DNA of 64,000 nt from Phytopythium helicoides (Eukaryota; Oomycota; Peronosporomycetes; Pythiales; Pythiaceae). The notes beneath the pieces are model-generated. The model saw only the letters and a list, made by a program, of their open reading frames with translations, ran no database searches and had not been told where the DNA came from. The stretch lies in assembly GCA_024867545.1 (NCBI GenBank), contig JANFNE010000058.1, forward strand, positions 124,001 to 188,000, in the 5' to 3' direction. A program made the position numbers and the translations under genes. Position 1 is the stretch's first letter; each line of letters starts with the position of its first letter. Below are positions 29,193 through 40,953 of the stretch, piece after piece.

Positions 29193-30737
29193 TTACTCAG
29201 CCTTCTTGCTCTTCTTCTTCTTCTTCTTCTTGTCGGCGTCCGCGGCAGCCACCTTCTCTTCCACCGCGGCCTCCTCCGCCTTGTGCTTCTTGTTCTTCTT
29301 CTCCTTCTTGGACTTCTTGGCCTCGACGGGAGCCTCAACCACCTCCTCCTCCTCGGGGGCCGGTCGCTTGTTCTTCTTCTTCTTGTCCTTCTTGCTCTTC
29401 TTGTCGCCAGCCTCAGCCTTGGCGCCCTCCTTCTTCAGTTCCTCTGACACGGCCTGCATCACGTCCGCGTTCTTGCGAGGAGCGGTGCCGCTCTCGTAGA
29501 ACGCCAGGCGCTCCTCGACCTGCTCGCGCATCTGGTCACCGTACTTGGTCGTCGGCTCGTCAATGAACGAGTCGATACGCGAGGCGATCGCGCACTTGTT
29601 GGCCAGGTAGCGGGAGATGCGGCCCTTGTTCTTGGCAGCAGCGCGGCCAATGAACGACGAGTGGAACAGAAGGCCGTACTTGGGGGTGTTGCCGCGCGTC
29701 TTGAGAGCACGGAACAGGGCCTTCTCAGCACCAAGGATCTGCACGGTCGACGCCGGGCACTTAGCCAGGTTGGTCAGCGAGCCGGCGTGCGAGATGAGAC
29801 GAGCGCCGACCGTCTCGCCGATTAGCGCGGCTAGGTTCGGGGCGACCGTCGACATCTTGGACACGAGGTACTCGTACAGCTGGCGACGGTACTCAGCGAG
29901 CTTGATGAGGCGCGTCGTAAAGTTGTCGACGTTAATCATGTCGATCTCCGACATGTCCATACCCATGGAGGAGCGCGCAGCGTGCAGGATCTGCTGCGCC
30001 TTGTCCTCGTCGAGCACGATCGAGCTCAGTTCCTCAAGCTTGTCCTCCGACAGCGTGCTGCGGTTCTTGATGAAAGAAGCGCAACGGGCGTAGACGTAGT
30101 TGTCGTTGACAATCTTGACGAGCTCCGGGAAGTGCCACGAGTACCACTCACGCACGCGCATGGCGAACGTGTTGATGTCCTTGTCCATCTGGTCAAGGAG
30201 CGCAATGCTCTGAATGATCATGTTGTCCGCGCGGTTGACGTTGAACTTGACCTTAGCACGCGAGTACGAGTGACCAAGACCGAGCTGCGCCTTGGCGAGG
30301 TTGCCATTGTCGAGCTCCTTGACAAACTTGCTGAAGTGGAAACGCACGCCACGCAGCACCTCGAGCGTGGTCTCGTTCGTGTTGCAGGGGGCGCTGAGCT
30401 CGTCCGAGATGGACTGCGCAAGGTTCTTGTCCTGCACGCCGAGCGAGAACTTGGCCTTCTTGCCGGCCTTGACCTTGGGCAGGTTCATCTCGAGGAAGTT
30501 CTTGAGGTCGTCGCCGAGCAGGCCCTCCGAGATGTTGTTGATGTTCTCGAGCGCATTCTCGGCCGACGTGAACGGCTGGAACGCCTTGAGCTTCACGAGG
30601 CGGCCGAACTTGCCTAGGTCCGACACTGACTGCTGCACCTCGTCCAGCAGCGAGCCGACCTCCTCCTGCTCAACCACCTCGAACAGGGCGTAGCCCGACG
30701 CCGACTCGAACAGCACCAACGTGTTCGCGCCCTGCAT
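29193..30737 (-). CDS. NOP56: NOP56, box C/D snoRNP core protein
   Basis: Nucleolar scaffold that, with NOP58 and fibrillarin, guides 2'-O-methylation of rRNA. The CDS shown is 514 aa. The NOP5NT domain (residues 3-70) is followed by a coiled coil and the Nop domain, with the near-invariant [44 protein letters not shown] and [16 protein letters not shown]. The C-terminus is a long Lys/Glu tail of the KKE/D type found in NOP56/58. NOP58 is excluded by the N-terminal sequence and the Nop domain wording. The start is uncertain: ATG at 30737 (MQGANTLV) could be intronic, because an ATG at about 30815 is directly followed by GTACGT and an acceptor TGCAG sits right before GGCGCGAAC. Splicing would give [10 protein letters not shown] with an exon carrying only the ATG. 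Confidence 0.93.
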   Translation of the reverse strand: MQGANTLVLFESASGYALFEVVEQEEVGSLLDEVQQSVSDLGKFGRLVKLKAFQPFTSAENALENINNISEGLLGDDLKNFLEMNLPKVKAGKKAKFSLGVQDKNLAQSISDELSAPCNTNETTLEVLRGVRFHFSKFVKELDNGNLAKAQLGLGHSYSRAKVKFNVNRADNMIIQSIALLDQMDKDINTFAMRVREWYSWHFPELVKIVNDNYVYARCASFIKNRSTLSEDKLEELSSIVLDEDKAQQILHAARSSMGMDMSEIDMINVDNFTTRLIKLAEYRRQLYEYLVSKMSTVAPNLAALIGETVGARLISHAGSLTNLAKCPASTVQILGAEKALFRALKTRGNTPKYGLLFHSSFIGRAAAKNKGRISRYLANKCAIASRIDSFIDEPTTKYGDQMREQVEERLAFYESGTAPRKNADVMQAVSEELKKEGAKAEAGDKKSKKDKKKKNKRPAPEEEEVVEAPVEAKKSKKEKKNKKHKAEEAAVEEKVAAADADKKKKKKKSKKAE

Positions 30738-31254
30738 AGCCACGACAGGTCAGCGCTGCTGCTGCTGCTGCTACTAGCTAGCTCTATCCACAGCCTGCTG
30801 CTAGCCAACGTACCATGGTTAAACCCTCGCTTCGCTTCGCGTCCAGGCGCTGCTTTTGCTTGAATGGTCGGCGGCGCGCCACCGTAGCTCTTGGGCCTTA
30901 TTTTGGTTGGCTTGGAGAGGAAACCTCCGATAACCAATGTATGCGCTCGAGGAGGTTTACTGTCCCGAATTCGATGACAGTTATATTCGGGAAATGGCTA
31001 CATTTTGGGACTGACTGACTGTTGTGCTGTGGCGAACCGGAATGCTACGTGACTGACGGACAGACTGACGAATGGATGGATGGATGGATGGATAGATGGA
31101 TAGATGGGTGCTTTGCTCTGGTGCATGTGCTTGTAGCGCCATCTTCTTAGAGATTGCTTGCGGGACTCGTGTTTGCTCGAAGTCTGGCTGCTCGTGGAGC
31201 TCACTTTGCGATTATCGTTGTCGAGTATTGAAGTCTCCAGGTGCCTAATCTACC
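30738..31254. promoter_or_regulatory. Shared upstream region of NOP56 and tyrosinase-like gene
   Basis: Head-to-head genes share this 517 bp. It contains a (CTG/CAG)n run at about 30757-30772 that may be intronic for NOP56, and a GGAT microsatellite at 31071-31108. I cannot name specific promoter boxes. Confidence 0.45.
31071..31108. repeat. (GGAT)n microsatellite
   Basis: Tetranucleotide GGAT repeated about eight times with two GATA variants, about 150 bp upstream of the tyrosinase-like start codon. Confidence 0.9.
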
Positions 31255-32897
31255 ATGGGGCGACTTTCGCTCGCTGTCGTTCTTCTTCAACTGCTTATAG
31301 TGTCAAGATGGAACTGTGCGGAATCTGGCAACGTTACCAGCACCTCAGCATCCAACGCAACCAAGACGGGTGAACAGTTTGCCAGTCCAGTGGCGTGTGG
31401 CCCTCGGATCCGGAAATCGTGGGATTTGCTCTCCCCGATCGAGCAGGACGTATATCTACGTGCAATCGCTCGTGCTATGGACGACGGATTCTACATCAAG
31501 TTCGTCGAGATTCATACTGAGCAAATGACGACGGCCGAGGCGCATCGAACATGCATGTTCATTTACTGGCACCGACTTTTGCTGCTTGGCTTTGAGAACA
31601 TGCTTCGTAGCTACGGCGGCGAGTTCTCATGCATCACGATCCCCTACTGGAATTACGTTGATCACAACGCACTGTTCCTTGAAGGTGCATGCGGAAGTAT
31701 GGAAGAGTGCTCGCCGATTCTCCGAGCACTCGGAGGGTCAACTGCTGGTCGAGAGCGGTCTGTTGTCATTAACGGGACGCCAGTCCAGGGAACGTGCGTC
31801 GGCCAATTTCCTCTCAACCATTTTTGCGAAGCTTCACATCTGCGGCCTGACCAGTGCTCTCGATGTGTTCCACGAGGTCAGTGGGGCTCAACAGCATATC
31901 CTCCGACTGCCACAGTGAGCTCGCTAATGCGCCAGCTTTTCGCGACTCCGACGATCGCAGGTGTTGCGACGAACATCGAGCGTGGTATCCACAGTAAGTC
32001 CTGCAAACTTTTGCATCTGCTCTTCTTTTGCTAACGATGATGGTGCACTTGGGACTACCAGACACTATCCACAACGCGCTAGATGGCGCAATGGGTTTCC
32101 TGGAAGCGCCTGCCGACCCCATCTTCTTTTCACATCACGCGACACTGGATCTGCTGCACTCGATCTACTTCAAGTGCGTAGTCGGCAACGGTGCGCCAAT
32201 CCCGATCGAGCAACAGCTTGGTGATCCTCGTATCTTCGCTTCCTGTCCGAGACGAGAGCAACTTGGAGTGAACACGCCAGACAACAGCGTGCTCAGGCCT
32301 CTGTCATCAATTCTAGTCCGGAGCGGCGAAGATGGTGTCAACCCAGATTCTGTCTTTGATCCGATGAATGAGCTCGCGCCATTCTTTGCAGGGCTCCCGA
32401 CGGAGTACATTGGCCTTTCTGATCTCCGAAATCTTGGTGCCTTCAGCTACAACTACGAGCTGACGGGTTTGCTAGCGGACATGTTCACAACATGCGCTGG
32501 GCCAGCCTTACTGGGGAACATGCGTCGACTGGAGTCTGAAAGCTTGGAAGCACAACACACTGGGAGCATCGAGGCTGTTATTCTTCCCAGCAACCACACG
32601 AGCGAATGGTATGGCGAAGCTTTAGCAGCAGCCTTGAATGCTTCAAGCGCCAGCTCACAGGACAAGCAGCTCGTTGAAGCACTCGAAGATGTCGAGAAAA
32701 TGACTTGCGTGTTCTACGATGAGTGTCGAGGCGGCGTCCAAAGCTACACGAAGCGCTTTCGACGCAATTTCAAGCTTGAGGATGACACAAACTGCCGAAC
32801 CGTCGTGGATGCCATCAAGAACAAGAGCGACAGCATCCAGACGCCTGGGTGGCGAGATATATTCCAACGACACTTTGTTTGTGGAACAGTTCACTAG
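31255..32897 (+). CDS. Secreted tyrosinase-like type-3 copper protein
   Basis: Two exons (31255-31993 and 32062-32897) encode 524 aa. A signal peptide is visible (MGRLSLAVVLLQLLIVSRWNCA). Copper site A is built from His in FVEIHTEQ and from AHRTCMFIYWHRLLLLGFE. Site B comes from GIHNTIHNALDG, which crosses the intron, and DPIFFSHHATLDLLHSIY. All six expected His are present. The Trp that usually follows the last His motif is replaced. Many N-glycosylation sequons and Cys pairs support secretion. Probably oxidises phenols, in wall cross-linking or defence against host phenolics; the specific role is inferred. No C-terminal TM or anchor is seen. Confidence 0.9.
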
Positions 32898-33075
32898 CTT
32901 CACAGCCGCTGGGCTCCAGAAAACGGAGACGAAGATGAAGTATTTGTCACCAGTTGTTGTATGTCTGTGAGTGGAGTTTGAACAATACGTAAAGAACGAT
33001 TGATTTTGCTGCATCAAAAACTAGATTCAGGTCATGTCGGAAAACAAAAACTACCACACGTCGACATCTTCACCC

Positions 33076-33966
33076 TTACTTGCTGACCCACTTCTCCGAC
33101 TTCTCCCAAAACAAGCGGCCGAGTTCCGGGTCCTTGGCCGTCTCAGATGCTTCGTACACCTCATCAACACGGATGTAGTCGCTGCTCTTTGCACCAAAAG
33201 GCATCGGATCCTCCACAGCAGCCTTGGCCATCATACTGCCTGAATATTCGGATGTTGACACGCGGCCATTGATAAACCACATCGTCACTCGGATAACGGC
33301 CACCATGAGAGGCCAAAGAACACGATTGCCCTCACGGAACAATCCTGTGTCTGGAGTCAAACCAAGCGTGAAGGCAAGAACTTCTGGTCCGGCTGGGTAG
33401 CGTCGAGCAAACTCCTTGGCGAAGAGAAGGTTGCAGAGTTTGCTGGTTCCGTAAGTGAGTTGCCCGTAGAATGGTTCAAGACCACGTGCCAAAGCGTCCA
33501 GATCCGATATGGCTGGTGTTGGGAGTCCAGGAGCTTCGTTCGGGTCGTGGGTTTCGGAAGACACTACAACGATCCGCTTCTGTATCCGTTCTCGGAGTAG
33601 CGACACCAACAGGAAGTGGCCGAGATGATTGGTGCCGAATGCGCTCTCAAAGCCATCAACGGTCATTCGCTTTTCAGTCGGCTGGATGCCAGCGTTGCAG
33701 ACAATCGAGTAGAATGTGATACCCCGAGCAATTAGCGATTCGCAATACTTGCGGATTGACTCGAAGCTTGAGAGGTCCACGATACCAGCCTCGACCACGC
33801 TCGTCGCAGCAGCAGACTCGCGGACTTTTTCGACGGCATCGTTCACACGTTCTCGGCTTCGGCCGGCGAGGATGACGTGAACGTTGTCAAGTTTGGCGAG
33901 GTAAGTGCAGCACTGGAATCCGAGGCCCGAGTTGCCACCAGTGACGAGGATTAGCTTCTTGTCCAT
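33076..33966 (-). CDS. Short-chain dehydrogenase (retinol dehydrogenase / POR-like)
   Basis: Single exon, 296 aa, NAD(P)-dependent oxidoreductase. Residues: cofactor motif TGGNSGLGFQ; ILAGRSRER after beta-2, where basic residues favour NADPH; CNAGIQ; VVVSSETHDP with the catalytic Ser; YGTSKLCN with Tyr and Lys. The sequence resembles the RDH/WWOX/protochlorophyllide reductase-like branch of SDRs. The C-terminal part contains a hydrophobic stretch (VLWPLMVAVIRVTMWF) that could associate with membrane. Substrate unknown. Confidence 0.88.
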   Translation of the reverse strand: MDKKLILVTGGNSGLGFQCCTYLAKLDNVHVILAGRSRERVNDAVEKVRESAAATSVVEAGIVDLSSFESIRKYCESLIARGITFYSIVCNAGIQPTEKRMTVDGFESAFGTNHLGHFLLVSLLRERIQKRIVVVSSETHDPNEAPGLPTPAISDLDALARGLEPFYGQLTYGTSKLCNLLFAKEFARRYPAGPEVLAFTLGLTPDTGLFREGNRVLWPLMVAVIRVTMWFINGRVSTSEYSGSMMAKAAVEDPMPFGAKSSDYIRVDEVYEASETAKDPELGRLFWEKSEKWVSK

Positions 33967-34496
33967 TGCAGCTTCTTTGAAGGTTTCGGGCTGGCTGGCT
34001 GGTTGCCAAGGGAAGAAGAAAAAATCGAAATGAGCTTAGACAAGCTGGAAGTACTTGCCACAGCAACTCCGACTACTGGCGAACAAACCGCGGTGATTCA
34101 CCAGTACAGTAGAAATTCACCAGTAGTAATTCACCAGGGGTGACAGCGCCGCCGCAACCAAGAGTGACACTAAGTCACCATGATGGTGACCCTCCTTGTG
34201 TACGATCTACAAGAAGGTCACTATCAGACTTGAAGCAGGTCATCATCATGCTCAAAGCAGGTCACCATCATGTTGGCGCCACCAGCGCCTGTTGAATAAT
34301 CATTCATTACTCTAATAATTTCATGACGCGTAGAAAAACGAGCGCGTTTTCATCATCTGGTATTGCAATGGCGGCTGTGTTGCTGCAACTCCGTACTGTT
34401 GATTGCGTTTGGCAGTGACAAATTTCGCGTGTGCGAAGAATTCCCTGGCAGCAAAAACACACAAGCCTTTGATTCTCAGTGTCCATGTTACGCTAG
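33967..34496. other. Intergenic region with short repeats
   Basis: 530 bp between two leftward genes. It contains three copies of ATTCACCAG near 34097-34135, a perfect 17-nt inverted repeat (GTCACCAT-G-ATGGTGAC) at 34174-34190, and a direct repeat AAGCAGGTCAYCATCATG at about 34232 and 34255. No reading frame is convincing. Confidence 0.6.
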
Positions 34497-37400
34497 TTAC
34501 AACTCTCGGAGTAGTTCCTCCACAAACGCAACGAAGCTCGAGTCAATCTGCTCTTCATCCTCCTCTGAGCGTGATTGAAAGTCAAGTCGCTTGACAGTGC
34601 CCTCAATCACACCCTTCTGCACGTCCAGGACGACTTCTAAGCAAAATATAACCTGTAGCTCCGTCTAACAATCGGCACAGCGAGAGATTAGATTAGTTTT
34701 GAGTGCCTCAACACGCCACATCGAATAAACATGGCCAACCATTTCGGCGTAGAAGAAGAACTTGAAGAAGTGGTCGACGCTGCCACTAGCCAAACAACTG
34801 AGGCAGTTGCGCCTAAATAGCTCGATCAATTCATCTTGCTCTGGCGTGTCATTCACCGTGTACGACAGCGAGGCGCTGGGATAAATTTGCGTTAGGAACT
34901 GCATTCACAGAGCACCCAAGAGAGCTTATAAACCACTTACATGGCTGAAGAGCTTGCCCACACCTGCTCGAACTTTGCCGCGTCGATCGCGGGATTTGGA
35001 GAAAGGTAGTCACGCGCATCCATCGCGTCGTCGTCCTCCTCTTCCGTTTCGTCTTTGCTAGTTGTAGTACGTGGCTGCGCCTTTGAAGGAGGGAGTGGAA
35101 GATTTGATTGACGATACTTTTCCTGCATAGCTGGCTTGTGTGGAGAAGGATCGGTGACATGTTGAGTTGTTGCCTGCGCTGGAGCCTCCATCTGTGTCTC
35201 AACTTGACGGATAAAATCGAACATCGCGTACTTCAAGATCTCCATGAAAATCAAGTGTCCGTTGTCATACAAAAGCGAGTTGATGATCCACTTTGTAGTC
35301 ACCGTCATGTCAGATAGACCCGGCATGACCGATAATTCGGCCAAAAAGACAGTCCCATTTGCCTGCTGCTCAAATGATAAATATCATTAGAAGAGGGCAA
35401 TGAGCAAAGGTGGTAAGTTTTGCAGTCACAGCATACCTGCTCCGCAACAAGACGCCATCGCAGCTGTCCACCAATCTTTCCACTAGAGATACACGTGATT
35501 CGGAATGACTCGAGGTACGCCTGAAGACCGTAGTCATCCAGTTCGTGCGCATCCAAGGTGCCGACGTCGATGGACCACTCCTCCCTGCAAATAATGGACA
35601 AGTCAGCTCAGGTCGGCAAACCCCTCATGATATCGACATGAATCGTACACTTCATTGCTGGACTCCCACTTGTCTTCAAAATCGCTCGCATCAATCGAGG
35701 GGTCTTCGACCAAGAAATCAGCAGCATCAACCGAAGGCGGTGTTGGGTCTTGGCGTTTTTGGATGAAGTTGAAGCCTGTTGACGGCCGATCCGATGAGCT
35801 AGTCTGCGAGGAGTCATCCTCTTCTACATCTGCCGTTGTAATAAAGCCGAATGCTGAGCGCTGGGCGCTAATGCCGTCAAATCCCTTGCCTCCCTCAGAA
35901 GCTGGGTCACTGATTGTCGAGGAGCTCGCCACATATTTGCGAGGCTGCCCGTAACCATTGCTCAGAGCAGATGGGGGCTCATATCCATTGTCGACCGACC
36001 CGCCACCGTTGCCTTCATACTCACTACCGTAGTTACTGGATGCGTAGCTGTTCGGGTGTCCGTCCATGTGACCGATCGTTTCGCGATGGGACCAACTAGA
36101 TTCACTTCCATTTTGGGATGCGTCGGCGTGACCCGCAAGGAACAGCTTCTTGCCTTCATCGCTGAGAACGCGCTCCCGCCCTCCACGGTGATTTGCAGTT
36201 GGCGGACAGTCTCCAGGATTTTCTTCATTTGAAACTACCGAGTCTGTATCATTGAACTGGATGTTTTCGGGGTCAAGTCGAACGGCTGCCATAAGTTGAA
36301 GGATCTAATAAACCCAAGGAATCGATCAGCATTTGCTTTCTTCCAATACCACAATAAAACAGCTCTAACACGAACCTTTCGTGCATCCGCTCTGTAAATA
36401 CTGTCGTGCCGACTCTGCGAGAGATGTGTAATTGTCGCCAAATTAGACTCGAACTCCTCGACGCACATGTTTTGCCTCAGCAGTGCGGTTGTTGCTGCGT
36501 ATGCGTTGCGGTGGACCTGAAATGCAACAAATTCATTGAAGTGAATAGAGCTTGGCATGTATCCTGTTGCGAATGTTGCAACCAAAGTACCTGTGCTGCA
36601 TAGAATTCGTACTTGGCTTGGATCTTCTCGACCAAAAAGTCTGCTAGTTCCTGGTATACAAAGAATACATGTTGCATCCAATGCGTGAGTTCATGACTAG
36701 GTTGGACGCCCCAAAGTTTGCAAAGATCTCACCTTCTTCTCCTCATTCGACAGCTCTAGCGACGCCGTCATGAACGTCTCCATCTTCTCTTCGGACATTG
36801 TTCCATAACATACGTCGTTCACGATCTTGGCAACAGCAGAGGACACATGCGGTCGTGACGGCATTTTCGGCAAAACGGCGCTTATCCGAGGCGCACGCAG
36901 CTTGACGCGGCCCCACGACTTTTTCACAGGCGCGCTGTTACCGTCGGTGCTCGCCCCTTTCAAAATGTACACGCGCACACTCTGGCCAAACTTGATGATG
37001 TCACCCTCTGCAATGGGACCAGTTCGTCAGCAACTAGAAAAGCGCACAAACGCCAATAAATGCAATCGCAGCGTACCATGCAGCAAGAATGGGTCGTGCG
37101 GTGGGAGCTTCTTACGGCCGACATACGTGCCATGGCGCGACATGAGGTCCACAATCTGAACAGCCATACAAGCTGCAACGTGAGAATCCTGCACTTCGGT
37201 GTCACGTCGACCACGTCAGCACTCACGTAAATGCCGCCGGCGTTGTCGTGGATGACGGCTGCATGCTTGCGCGAGACGGACGGGTTGCCCAGCACGTGGT
37301 CGCAGCTCTCCTGGTCGCGCCCGAACACGTTCACGAGCTGTGTGGCGATCATGTACGTGGCGCAGTGCCGCGAGTCGCGGAACGCCTCGAGCCTCGCGTG

Positions 37401-37565
37401 CGAGCAGCTCTCTATCGGGACGCTCGCCCTGCACGTCACCACTGCATCAGCCTCCAGCGCCCCCGCCACCAGCAGCAAAAATCCCCTCACTTACCACTCG
37501 GGCGGGTGGAAATCCGCCGTGCTCGTGCACAGGAATGCCGCGCGCGCCGGCGTCTCGGCCATCAT
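34497..37565 (-). CDS. FHA-domain multidomain protein with two C-terminal appendage-like repeats
   Basis: Eleven exons on the minus strand (37565-37495, 37428-37227, 37155-37077, 37007-36733, 36650-36591, 36516-36376, 36304-35649, 35584-35437, 35362-34941, 34875-34713, 34664-34497) give 794 aa. Phase is consistent throughout; the last donor (GTTGAG) is weak. Residues ~45-145 form an FHA phosphothreonine-binding domain (NVFGRDQES, NPSVSRKHAAVIHD, DLMSRHGTYVG, GDIIKFGQS). A helical region follows (about 160-285), then a Ser/Gly-rich acidic linker. The end has two related units, each introduced by an acidic FExxW motif (DFEDKWESS and KFEQVWASS). They resemble the platform half of beta-adaptin appendages only loosely. 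This hints at a phospho-dependent trafficking adaptor, but that is inference; I cannot assign a known family. Confidence 0.75.
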
Positions 37566-37993
37566 GGCTTTCCGCTGGGAGACAGGCGCTTCGCGTCGCC
37601 TCCTGAAGCCTCCAGAGCGAGTTTGCGCGCCGGGCCGCCGCGCCTATCGCTCCCCCGCGTCTCCCGCCGCGTTCTGTGCACTTGCTGGGCCCGCTGGCTG
37701 CGCGCCTGAGCCCCTGGACCGCGCGCCGACCGCGGAGCTGAGCCTGGCGCTGCCGCCGCGTTGTCGTCTGACGCGATGAGGTGCGAGAGGGGACATTCAC
37801 TCCGCACCCTTTTTATCCCGCTGGCTCTTGGGAATGAGTTGTACGGTATATTTTGATGAAGGTTATATATTTTAAGAGTGTTTGAGTAAAGGGAAGATCT
37901 ATTGCGGCCATACGACGACGAGAAAGATATGCGCGACTATTGGGTTCCAGGATTCTTTGTGGACGAACACCGCGCACATCATTTGTGGCTTGA

Positions 37994-40323
37994 TCAAGCG
38001 GCTTCGAGCTCGGCGCCAGCAGGAGCCGCGCCAGCGTACGGTCCGCGACGCATGCTTGCCCTCAGCTTGTCCAGAGTCACCGCATCTGCTCGTATACAAG
38101 ATTACCGTTCCATGAGTCGGGGGGAGAAACACACGTCGAGACGCCAGATATTCACGCCTCGCAGTGGGCGATATGCGTGGACAACCTCTACGGCACGTAC
38201 CTAGACGCGACTGGAACGGGGACGCCATGACGGCATCCAGAATGGCGAACTTCCACTCCCGCGTTTCCTTTGTTGGCTCGGTCGTACGGTCCAGCAGGAA
38301 CTCGAAGAAGCCGCCATACGAAAGCAGTGCTCGCATCCCCCACTCGTTGTTTTGGGCTGCAACAGCTCGGAGCACGGCAAACACTGCTGTCCGCAGCTCT
38401 TCGAAGGGTTGCCGGAGCAACTCCATCAGCAAAGTCATGGTCGATTGCTTGCGGCAAGCAACGCCAAGAGCAGTGAACAGCTTCTCGAGCAGTGACCAGA
38501 TGCCAGCGTTCTCTACTGGGATATCATTCTGCGCCAGTTTGACAGCAGTGGGGCCTTCTAGGATACGAGCAATCGAGTGCAGGCAGTTCGCCTTGACAGG
38601 GAGTTTCGTGCTCGACCCTAGCTGAAGCCATAGCTCGCAAATGCCTTGGTTCATCAGGAGGAGGTCGAGCTCTGGATCGCGGTAGCACAAGTAATGAGTC
38701 TAAGTCGAGTGAATATTGCAAGAGAAAGCAAGAAGCTATGGTACCTTTCTCTGATGAGGAAGCAAACGCGGCAATTGCATCCATGGCTGCAATTTGTTGC
38801 ATTGCATCCGTGCTTTGAAGCTTTCCATCAACTGTGCCTAAGAAAGCATTTAGAATTCCGGGGTCGCTCCAGCTAAACGATGAAATGCGGAGCTTCGCAG
38901 CTGACGACGATATCTCTCCGACGAGACGCACAACATTGTCTCCAATAAAAGGGTCTGTTTACAACAATATCAACGTGAGAATCTCTGAAAAATCACTGCC
39001 AACACAGCATTCGCCAAGTACCTTCGGTCATTGTCAACAAAAGTCGGAGTGTTCCTGCCGCACCATAGAAAACAACGTGTCAGGAATTGCGAAGCACCGC
39101 AGCTTCAGCAGTGCACGTCCAACAGTACCTGACTGAAAAATGTGCTCGACACCGGTGGCAGTATTGCAGAGCCTTGGCAATAGATCCACGACGTTCATCA
39201 GGAACAGTGGGTCTTGAGACTTGAGGCAGTGGAGAACCTGCCGCCAAAACGGGAGTTTAGACGCCTGCTATTACTTACTTCATTAGAATGCACAGTCACG
39301 GACCACATCAACTGCACGGCAAGCCACTCCGTACTGCATGCGGTCATCTCCTTGGGAGCAAACATTCACGATTGTCTCCATGTACCGCATGAACTCGACG
39401 GAAGTGCCGTCAACGTCACTGCTAATGTCTTAGTATATCGAGCCAACACTTGCAGAACGAAGTTTCATGCAACTCACCTTGCACTAGAGCTAGTTCGGAG
39501 AGAGTCCAGCACAACCTTGTAAAGCTCACTGCCCGGAACACTTGCAATCTAGACGAAGTAGAGATTTCGTGAACATACTAATTGGAAATTTAGCATCCAC
39601 GCAGCTTGAGGAAACTCCTACCTTCTCGAGAACCTTCATTGCCTTGGACGCCACTTCAAGGTCTTCGTCAGCCACAATGGCGCAGAGCTGCGCAAGAATG
39701 GCCGGCTCGCACTAGCATACAATCATCGTTAGAAACGTGCTCCATAAGGAAACTAGCAACATAACCAAGACTCACCACTACCGCAACATCTTCAAGGCGC
39801 GGGGATTTGCCGAGGTGCAGCACAAACTGGTCGAGCGTCAGCACCTGCGCCTGCTTCTCATCGTGCTGCAATCCCGCCAATATGAACGGCGCAATCTGCA
39901 GTTTTTTTTTTTTTTTCCGCGGCTCCATCCCATCAGAACGAATACAAAATCGATTGCAGTGCGCCGCCACCTCCACACACCTCTGGCTGGAAGAACAGCG
40001 CCGCGCCATCGCCCGAGGCGCTCAGCACACGCGCAATACACGTGCACGCCTGCTTAACCTGCTCGTACCAACGCGCACCGCTCCCTTCAGCAAAACACCG
40101 CGCCATTGCCACGTGACCGCGGCGACTCGGCCGCCCCCACCTGCTTGTCGTCCTCGCGGTCGCTCGCGTCCTGCAGACACGCGAAGACCGCGGCCACCGG
40201 CGTCTGCGCCAGGAACTCGCGCACCAGCGCCGCCTCCTGCGCTTCGCCATGCAGCGCGGCCGTCGTGGCCAGCGAGCGCTCCTGGAAGCGCGACACCGCG
40301 GCCCACGCCTCGCCGAGATCCAT
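37994..40323 (-). CDS. PSMD5: 26S proteasome assembly chaperone PSMD5/S5B-like
   Basis: Helical-repeat (HEAT/ARM) protein that in other eukaryotes binds Rpt1/Rpt2 and helps build the proteasome base. Eleven exons (40323-40141, 40058-39981, 39895-39776, 39711-39622, 39548-39478, 39418-39304, 39237-39129, 39054-39022, 38954-38745, 38671-38201, 38085-37994) sum to 523 aa; human PSMD5 has 504. Recognisable stretches are KQACTCIARVLSA, QFVLHLGKSPRLEDVAV, GDNVVRLVGEISSSAAKL, GGFFEFLLDRTTEPTKE, and the ending TLDKLRASMRRGPYAG. The exon-6 donor is uncertain: two candidates keep frame (GTG|GTCCGT or GAT|GTGGTC). A decayed partial copy lies 2.1 kb upstream at about 42390-42670. Confidence 0.85.
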
Positions 40324-40953
40324 CGTTCCCCGCCTTTCTCCTTGCTGTTTGACGGGCTTTCACAGATTCGATGGATATTGCAGAATGTGACCAAGGAAGC
40401 TCTGAATATTTACTGATGATAATCATCCACTTCAACATGCCGCGAAGCTGCTGACATGCTTGTACGTACTCACTCGTCACTGTTACGCCCCTCGTGACTA
40501 CTGTGCGTATGCCCTCAGCCAATCTTTCGCACTGTCCTGACCCATTCTGCTAGACAGGAACACCGAACCGGGTTATACGCTGCTTCAGTTGGCCCGCAGA
40601 ACTGCCATTCACGGAAATGACGACTGTATGCTTCTTGCTGCACTGCCGCAACAGGCTTTGCTGTAATCAACTCTATTCACACACGTCGTGCTCGGAAAGG
40701 CCGAACCTCCAGAGATCAACACTTCTTAGGCAGCACCACCAACACAACGCACGTTCGTGGCTCTACACTGCTCACTCGCACCAGTCTAGATTTGTCATGT
40801 TGCAGACCACGATCGCGAATTGCAAGCCTCAGACAAAATTGTCGACACATTTTCGCAGCGGCTGGGCAATCCCAAGAAAGTTCGAGAGAGTTTATTCGCG
40901 TTTGTTAAACCTCGAGCTCGGAGCTTCTCATTCTCGATTTTTCAAGTGGAAAA
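40324..40953. other. Intergenic region
   Basis: 630 bp between PSMD5 (leftward) and the CRN relic (rightward). The frame of the CRN relic is open upstream of its first plausible ATG (from about 40820), but without family similarity. Nothing else is recognised. Confidence 0.4.

Noticed and set aside
31071..31108. GGAT repeats as a possible CRISPR or telomere-like array
   Set aside because: A simple 4-bp microsatellite without spacers; the unit does not match oomycete TTTAGGG telomere repeats.
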